Shown here: piece by piece, positions 21,601 to 27,686 of the stretch
How the letters are laid out: each line of letters starts with the position of its first letter
Numbering within the stretch: position 1 is the first letter of the stretch
Assembly: GCA_033557685.1 (NCBI GenBank)
Contig: JAWQRN010000621.1
Location: 1-27,686 of the forward strand
Origin: Sperchopsis tessellata
Lineage: Eukaryota > Arthropoda > Insecta > Coleoptera > Hydrophilidae
Length of the DNA: 27,686 nucleotides
Direction: 5' to 3'
Program-made: the position numbers and the translations under genes
Notes under the pieces: model-generated
Seen by the model: only the letters and a program-made list of their open reading frames with translations
Told to the model about the DNA's origin: nothing
Databases searched by the model: none

Positions 21601-24406
21601 TTGATTTTACTTTAATTTTTATCTCAATTGCTTCCATAATACATATATGGTATGAATATTAAAGCCCATAAGTCTCTGTTTAGTCTGCAGTGGTAAAATG
21701 TACTCCTTAAGTCATACTTCCCGTATTATATACGCCAGGTCAATGTTAAATCTAACAGCTTCTCGAGGCATCCAACATGGCAGCGAGTTAGCATCAGTCA
21801 GACTTTGAAGCATCATTCAATCTCTCTGAAGAAAATCCTTCAATCTAAAGCAGCGAGTCTGTATTTTTCATGCTCTTTAGTGTGAGATCGGTATAAATCC
21901 AGCGTGTTCTACACAACAAAGAATTTTATGCACGATTTCTATTCGTGACTCAGAGTATCATATAATAATAATAATGCTGATTCAAATTCCATGCAGTTAG
22001 TGTAACCTCACGTGAGGGAGTCCAAGTTTCGTATATATCATATTTCATCACGTCAAGAGACGGAACAAGCCAGGAGCAGATAAAAGGTAGCTATGAAAGT
22101 AGTCATTTGGTAGAAATATTGTACTATTGCTAAAGCACATTTATTGTCCTTTTTATTTTGTATTAGATACATGTTTTGTTCAATCTTCTTAAAAGACCAA
22201 TGAGCTCGAAATACACGTTCACTTCACTAAACAATTTATGTCTGTCTTAAGTTAGTCCTTCAACAATATATAAACGTTTAGCTCTTCCAGCTGCATTATC
22301 TTGGCCTATTCATTTAAACATTTTTATCTTAGCGATTAAACAATTTGATCCTATCGAGACCGATTGCTAGATCGATTATGCATTCATTTCACCTTTTCAT
22401 AACAAATTTCTTCAGTTCTGGTTATTCACCTTGAAATGAAAATTTCTTCACTTTTTAGTTGCTTCTATACCATATTCATCCTTTATTATACTCACTTCCA
22501 TTTCTTATAATCTTGAACCATTTAAAAAAAATTGAAAATAATTTCTTCAAAATTCCTCTTCATTGTCACCTTTTTCTTAATACGTGTCAATACAAATACT
22601 TTATTAATTATATGTTTTGCTCTACTGTAATAGCATCTTCTTTAGTCCATCATGTTTAGCTTTCTGTTTCTGAGCACCCATTAGTTATACCATACTTTCC
22701 TTTGCACATCACACCATCCTAAAATTAACTCTGCTGCCTCAAACCAATCACCAATTTTTTCAACCCTCTCACCTTACAATATTAAATTATTTAAATTTTA
22801 ACATATTTATACCTAATAAAAACAGAGCTATCACAGAGGTCAAACCTATAATGACACATCTTTGTTCCTTTATTTCAGGGAGGGATCTAATAGCAACAAG
22901 CTTTCTCAATTCTCCCCAGTCTCCGTCAACCTCTCACGAATCCAAGCATTTATTATACTCCTTATAATCTCACTAATCCCTGCCTCAACTGTGGATATGC
23001 TCTTTAACTTTTTGTGTGGTTTCCTACTAACTCGTTCCTATCATGATATAACTGTTTATGAGTCTAACATTGGGGCTAAGCTGTGTGTATGACTACATAT
23101 AAATACACGTCCGTGTTGCTTTGTTTGGTCGTGTTCAGTGTGTTAGCGCTGTTTATAATTATATTCCTTTTACTGGAAACCACTTTGGAAATGGCCCTCT
23201 GCTTTTTGGTGACACAGTCAATTATTATTAAATTCCATGATAGTGAGAGGATTTTGAGCAAAGATTGGATTACTGCATAGATATGATGTTGATCTGTCAT
23301 ATCCATCTTCCGAGCAGTCAGCTGTTGTAACTGTAAACGAACTTGACATCCTAGTACAGATGTGTTAGTCAAACATGTGGGTTCGACTCATGGGGTCTAC
23401 TTGTCTTTGGTGTCGAATTTATTTAAAAGTATTGCAGTTAATAATGCAATTATAGATTCCAGGTATCCTTGGTTGTGTGTGGCTATTCCTGCTGTGATGT
23501 TTTTAATTATTATCTCATAGTGGACTATATCGGCTGTAAGTCAAATTTAAAAATTAATTAAGAATTACTTAACACCTAATTGTATCTTTTTTCCATGCAA
23601 TTATAAAGATTCCCTGATGAAGCGAAGAATAATTTCACGTAATATATAGGAATGAGCCAAAAAAGTAGTTTTTCTTAACCCTTAAACTACCCAAATAAGG
23701 CTGCAATTACCCAATAACTTAGTTTTATATCACTACAGCCAATACTACTGGTTATATATATATATATATATCTATATCTTCCCTATTCTACGGTGACCTA
23801 CTAGGCGAATAAGTTCATAATAAGAGTACAAAACTATTTAGAGAACTACATCTGGAGTAAAAAATTAATAAAGCTAATCAAAAAGGGAATACAAAAATCC
23901 CAAAAGCAGTACGGCTTTCTTTTAAATCTTCCCAATCGATTTCACCTTCACTCTTACTTCCAGCGAAACTGGAGCACGTGTTTAACATTTAGTTTTTTTA
24001 TCTACATTCACAACTCGTAGATAGCATGTTACAGATTAAAATCCCTAAGACATTACATAGATAATAAAAGGCAATCAAAGCTACTGGATCATAAGCTCAC
24101 ATATTTATACGCCTTATTGCATAGATTGACCTAGTTAACCTCTTGCAGATTCAGCAATATGTTGGTTCCAGTTTAAGCACAAGTTTAATGTGCACAGCAC
24201 CTCCATATGTGATTGCGTGATAAATTTAAACTACATTTCTAGGATATTTTAAATAATTTATTTTCAAAAAATATATATATATTTTTATATTCTATACAAG
24301 TATATATTTATATATAATAAAATATATTTGTTTCAGGTTTGGGAAAACTTATGGAAATGACACTAGAGATGCCAAGAGGTGGCTTAGAGGAGATTTCAAT
24401 ACGTGA
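15675..24406 (+). CDS. CIMIP2B: CIMIP2B/FAM166B-like ciliary microtubule inner protein (UPF0605), complete
   Basis: Seven exons join in phase into 309 residues: 15675-15721, 15778-15916, 18556-18652, 18709-18884, 18935-19097, 20444-20681 and 24337-24406 (TGA). Members of this family line the inside of axonemal doublet microtubules, which suggests a role in sperm or ciliated sensory neurons; that is inference. The family module appears four times: IPGYTGFCPQYKYRIGDTYG (residues 14-33), IPGYEGFVPRMNGLFGQRF (about 91-109), TGFTGHVPFGYASFGKT (about 207-223) and LPNYGGHIPGAIFRFGKTYG (about 274-293). SPYFMDN and GQLPNYGG also match FAM166B. The start has A at -3 and an in-frame TAA three codons upstream. 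Introns 1, 3 and 4 are 50-56 bp, while introns 2, 5 and 6 are 2639, 1346 and 3655 bp. The first donor (gttcgt) is weak, but phase and the IPG|YTG joint support it. No disabling change is seen. Confidence 0.93.
16109..17060 (+). mobile_element. Degraded RTE-type non-LTR retrotransposon in CIMIP2B intron 2
   Basis: The first 161 codons (16109-16591) stay open and give the end of a reverse transcriptase: KGVKQGDTISPKL, then HLRFADGIVLF, NLSKMEVMF and YLGQLVTMDEDISLEI. The catalytic F-A-D-D box reads F-A-D-G, so the second Asp is lost. Beyond 16591 the homology continues through frameshifts and stops: YVLPVMTYASET then stop, RYVMGLRISDRRHCAWIRSQ, and finally GEWKELEEAFVQQ near 16993-17032. It ends at an ATG/TGAT-rich 3' tail (17045-17065), as in RTE elements. 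The 5' part (endonuclease and early RT) is missing, which is the usual 5' truncation. It lies in sense orientation within the 2639-bp intron. Confidence 0.85.
17066..18555. other. Rest of CIMIP2B intron 2, no gene recognised
   Basis: This is intronic sequence between the RTE remnant and exon 3. It contains a minus-strand stop-free stretch (17261-17452) with protein-like composition but no recognised family. A GC-richer block at about 18030-18240 also remains unassigned; both strands have moderately open frames there. No splice-supported exon could be placed between the flanking CIMIP2B exons, whose phases (0 and 0) join directly. Confidence 0.5.
19947..20054 (+). repeat. Tandem duplication, two 54-bp units, in CIMIP2B intron 5
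   Basis: Units 19947-20000 and 20001-20054 both begin TAGATATAAAATATTTTGTA and end TTTTTTGGAC. They are identical except for one T-to-A change near the end of the second. This is a recent head-to-tail duplication with no coding content, probably a replication-slippage or unequal-exchange product. Confidence 0.95.
21718..21965 (-). repeat. Dispersed interspersed repeat, copy B
   Basis: This is the inverted partner of 27-285: its reverse complement runs collinearly through the same landmarks, from the GAATAGAAATC block to TGACCTGGCGTAT. An ATA/TAATAATA run borders one end (21958-21974), as the TA run borders copy A. It lies in CIMIP2B intron 6 and has no coding potential. Confidence 0.8.
23752..23780. 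repeat. (TA)n-rich microsatellite
   Basis: A short TA run followed by TCTATATC lies in CIMIP2B intron 6. It is simple sequence with no other signal. Confidence 0.85.
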
Positions 24407-24429
24407 ATTTTCTCGGATTTACATTTTGG

Positions 24430-24435
24430 TTTATT
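24430..24435 (-). terminator. KYAT polyadenylation signal AATAAA
   Basis: The minus strand reads AATAAA 77 bp beyond the KYAT stop codon, the only canonical hexamer in the gap between the two convergent genes. Cleavage 10-30 nt further on would fall at about 24400-24420, on top of the CIMIP2B stop codon. On the plus strand the gap offers only CATAAA variants (24443-24448 and 24486-24491) for CIMIP2B. Confidence 0.6.
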
Positions 24436-24511
24436 TATATTACATAAAAGAAGAATAATACATTTTAGGAAAATTGCATTAGCTTCATAAAATATACACA
24501 TTAGGCTAATT

Positions 24512-26751
24512 TCATTCACATTTGCTTTTGCTAGATTTCCATTTTTGAAGTATCTCTTCTGCCTTCTTTAAATTTTCATCTTTCTGTAACATAATAAGGA
24601 ACAATTAAATCTTATTTTATAAAGACACTACTTAATTTGATCTTCAATTAAGAACAAGCACCAAAGAAAAGTATGACTTAAAGGTTTAAGTTGGTCATTG
24701 TTACTATGAAAAGTTACAATTTTTGCTGAAATTATATGATTTGTTTTGTTATTTAAGTAACTTAAAAATGGCAAATCCAAAGCTCATAGGCAAAAACTCA
24801 AGTTCATGTATAATTGATTATGGCAAAATTTAAAATTTATGACATTACAGGATTCTTAGGTACTGATGTCAATATCGTTATATACCTTAATGAAACAATA
24901 TCTAACAAAATTTTCAGCCAAAGTCTTATTGGCCTCTCCATAAAAGGCACTTGGAGGAATTCCTTGAAGGCCTACATTCTTCGTCATCCATTTAGTGAAA
25001 CGATAATCTTTATATTTATCAGTTTCAGATGCCAGATCAACAAGAGATGCTAAAAAAAAATCTTATCATCTTGTAGTACCCAAAAACGTATTGTACTTAC
25101 AAAGTGGTGACCAGTCAGCAATCATGAAGTAACCACCTTCAGGTATTGTAGGTCTCATACCAACATCAGTTAAGAACTTTGCCATGTACTCACGTTTTGG
25201 CAGTAACTCTTCCACAATTGATAAAAACACGCTATCTGGTTGTCCTATTCTAGTTAGCTCTTTTTCGAAACTTATGGCGATAGCTTCCTAAAATGGAGAT
25301 ATTTCTATAGGGATTAATTATATTTTATTTGGTTTTGTGTTCTAAATATATTCATTTTAAATGCACCTATTTTATTAGAAAAGTATTTTTGGACATTTAG
25401 ATTTACCTGTATGGGTGTGGAGCATGTATATACACAATTTTGATGAACAATCTGTAGATTTCGCATCAAGTTCTGAGGACCGTAAGCCCATCCAGTTTTC
25501 CAACCAGTTACACTAAATGTTTTACCCGCTGAACCGATGGTTATTGTCCGCTCCCACATATCTGGTAGAGTAGCTAAAAAAATAACAAAATTATTTAAAA
25601 AGCCAAACTATAATTGAAACGTTTACTACACACCTATTCTAATATGTTTGTTGGGTTTGTAAACCATCCACTCGTAGACTTCATCTGATATACAAAGTAC
25701 ATTCCATTTCTTGCAAAGATTTGCTATATGGGTTAGTTCTTCTAGTGTAAATACTTTTCCAATGGGATTGTGTGGGGTATTAACTATGATCACTTTTGTT
25801 TTTTCGTTGAACAGTTTTTCCAATTCAACATAATCAAGCACCCAATCTGCAGATGTTATAACACCAGATTTTTCTTTCTAAATGGAAATATTTCTCAAAT
25901 TTATATTTTGTTATACGAAACAAATAATCAACTGCTCAAATGCAAATGTTTATTAGAAAACAAAAACTATGTAAGCAAATTAAATGTAATAGACTTCCAC
26001 GGTTATTATCTAAATGCATTTTGTCTCCGGGAAGAAACCGTGTAGAGGCTATAATAAGTGATGACGTTTCGTCCACTGTTGCAAGGGACATTTTCAAGAA
26101 GAGTGATGTTACTTCAAACAAATGAAAAGTCAATGCACTTGCTCAGTCTATGTAAATAAAATTGAAAGCAGTAAAATTCACATTGCCAGGAATAAAATTG
26201 AACGAAAAGATAATTTCAAATGTGCTAGTTGACATTACAACATAAAATTCACCATCATAACATAGATCTCATAAATACTTACAGGCTTCAAGGGGATGTA
26301 TCTACAAACTCCTCCAGCTCCTCGGACCATTGGTTCATAGCAGTCAAAGAATGGCTCTATAATTATAGCTTCATCTCCTATATCTATGTGTCCAGATATT
26401 GCTGAATATAATGCTTCATATGCTCCAGAAGTAACTAATATTTCAGTTTGTGGATTAATATCTCTACCAATCATTTTGGAATAAAGTTTTGATAAAGATG
26501 CCACTAACCTAGGATGGCCCTAAATTTGAAATATAATATTATCGATTACTGTCATTGAATTGCTCTACTTTAAGCAAAATAGAATTAATGTGATACCTAC
26601 AAATCCCCTAGTATACTGGTGCACTATTGCATCACTTAGTGTAGCTACATCTCCTAAAGCTTTAGTTACATGTGCTGGAGGTGGATAATCCGGAAAGCCT
26701 TGACCCAAATTAAGAGGCTTATGCTCCAAAGCCAACTGAATATACTCTACC
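24512..26751 (-). CDS. KYAT: Kynurenine aminotransferase / cysteine-S-conjugate beta-lyase (class I PLP), 5' incomplete
   Basis: Seven minus-strand exons give 406 residues to the stop: 26601-26751, 26283-26519, 25634-25877, 25407-25573, 25101-25287, 24886-25049 and 24512-24583. The enzyme transaminates kynurenine to kynurenic acid with PLP and a 2-oxo acid in tryptophan breakdown. Fold-type I landmarks are intact (fragment numbering): LGQGFPDY (15-22), QYTRGFGHPRL, NTPHNPIGK with PLP-contacting Asn166, SDEVYEWM with Asp194 and Tyr197, and SAGKTFSVTGWK with the Schiff-base Lys228. Carboxylate-binding Arg378 lies in FVRYCFIKKDENL. Sequence and order match mosquito KAT closely. All exon phases agree, introns are 51-405 bp, and no stop or frameshift is seen. 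The first exon here begins in mid-codon (phase 2), so the N-terminus of roughly 20-50 residues (...SVW-type) lies in an upstream exon not found in the remaining 935 bp. It could also be called KYAT1 or KYAT3; insects usually carry a merged ancestor. Confidence 0.96.
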
Positions 26752-27686
26752 CTACAAGAAAACAGAATAATATTTCTTGAAATATATGATAATATATAGT
26801 TTACTGGTAGGTATTATATTCAAATTCCACAAATGACAGAATAACATAATGTTTACAAAATCTTTTTTTATTGGGAACTGTAAATTTCTCTGTTCAAGTG
26901 AACTTTCCATTGAGACATTTCACGGTTCTATAATCTCTTCAATAGGCTATATAATCCACCATAAAGGTGCACTCCATTGAGCCATAAGGTTCCCAATAAC
27001 GTGAATCAATAATTAACAAATATTAATTATTATTTATTATATTAGTGTTAGCAAAAAAATTCAATGGAACTTTCATTTCAGCTCAGCAATCTATATCATC
27101 TGTTAAAACATCTACTTTCCATTTAGAATCACCCAGAAGAATACATTTTTTTTTAAATATATATTTTTGTCCAAACTAAAATTAATAGTATATTTTTGGA
27201 TATTCTTCAGTACAAGCAAGTTTAGTAATATTGACTATTCAAAAATAAAACCGTTAGAATACTGAGCTTTAGCAAGAGAGCTAAACAAACCTCCAGCTCT
27301 TCCAACTAACAGCTGATCTAATTGACTAATTCTAGCTTAAAATAATTCCAGTAGTTACAATACAAACAAATCCTAGTATCTCTGCGCAACAAACTAGTCG
27401 ATATAATTTAAAAGGAATTAATAGTAATACCACAGTACTTTACCCTAGAATTCGTGTAAACTTAAAGAATTTTAAGAAAACTGAAGAGGGTACATTTTTT
27501 ATAAAGGTTTAATTCACAATAAGTGTAAGAGATCTGTGTAATTGATGAAAATCAAATATCAAGCAAACCGGCCAAGTCGATATATTAAATATAGAAATGA
27601 ACTATATATCGCAAAAATATTTGGAACAAACTAAATGCAGTGGACACGTGTTTCTGTCATTAAGACGTCATCAGCACTGCTATAGA
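26752..27686. other. KYAT upstream intron or 5' region, no exon identified
   Basis: The sequence upstream of the first recognised KYAT exon should lead to an exon ending in ..TG before a donor, to complete the conserved Trp. I found no convincing candidate. An 11-bp inverted repeat, TTATTGGGAAC (26868-26878) with GTTCCCAATAA (26989-26999), brackets a 132-bp MITE-like unit. The rest is AT-rich without recognised features. The missing exon is probably beyond the window edge. Confidence 0.5.

Larger units (their letters stand above)
20682..24336. other. CIMIP2B intron 6 (3.7 kb), mostly featureless
   Basis: The largest intron contains the second copy of the dispersed repeat (21718-21965), TA-rich microsatellite near 23752-23780 and TA-rich sequence before the last acceptor (about 24262-24325). 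An 18-bp perfect palindrome, AGTGGGTTTAAACCCACT, lies at 20809-20826. Open frames at 22459-22659, 22862-23092 and 23076-23372 show no family signature, and I do not annotate them as genes. Confidence 0.5.

Noticed and set aside
23076..23372. 98-residue minus-strand frame considered as a copia gag fragment
   Set aside because: Only vague similarity; no zinc knuckle, protease or integrase motif nearby.
23388..23399. GGTTCGACTCA resembling a tRNA B box
   Set aside because: No A box or cloverleaf can be built around it.
27280..27370. Minus-strand open stretch considered as the KYAT N-terminal exon
   Set aside because: No suitable ATG, and its donor would leave the wrong phase for joining at 26751.
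27424..27446. Minus-strand micro-exon ending GTACTGTG before gtatta, which would supply the TG of the KYAT Trp codon
   Set aside because: It would be only 14 bp long and starts after a stop; a chance match is more likely.

Overview
This is an AT-rich nuclear DNA window, almost certainly from an insect. Spliceosomal introns with GT/AG borders, an insect-type odorant receptor (7tm_6 family), an insect-like kynurenine aminotransferase and decayed gypsy, RTE, R1/Jockey-like, pogo and Tc1 transposons all point that way. I see no bacterial operon, rRNA, tRNA or CRISPR signal. Single long ORFs are uninformative here: the real genes lie in short exons that had to be joined by splice site, reading phase and family homology.

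Layout. 1-2.3 kb: a dispersed repeat, then a minus-strand Ty3/gypsy remnant (Gag zinc knuckle, protease, linker to the lost reverse transcriptase). 2.3-5.5 kb: nothing recognisable. 5.52-6.55 kb: a pogo/Tigger-like DNA transposon with both terminal inverted repeats and a TA target site, but a gutted transposase. 6.64-6.98 kb: an identical-arm 131-bp inverted repeat around a 78-bp loop. 9.65-11.61 kb (+): the last three exons of an odorant receptor; upstream exons were not found. 13.9-14.95 kb: a transposon graveyard (R1/Jockey-like tail, Tc1 fragment, short hairpin, 108-bp MITE-like element). 15.68-24.41 kb (+): a complete seven-exon gene for a CIMIP2B/FAM166B (UPF0605) ciliary microtubule inner protein of 309 residues, with a degraded RTE element in intron 2. 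24.51-26.75 kb (-): seven exons of a kynurenine aminotransferase (KYAT), missing only the extreme N-terminus. 26.75-27.69 kb: no exon identified.

Gene relationships. CIMIP2B and KYAT converge tail to tail with only 105 bp between their stop codons, and the KYAT poly(A) signal sits 24 bp from the CIMIP2B stop, so their 3' ends probably overlap. The products (axonemal structure, tryptophan catabolism, olfaction) share no obvious pathway, so this looks like ordinary eukaryotic neighbourhood rather than a functional cluster.

The feature I would look at first is the perfect 131-bp inverted repeat, a candidate hairpin-RNA source or an assembly artefact.
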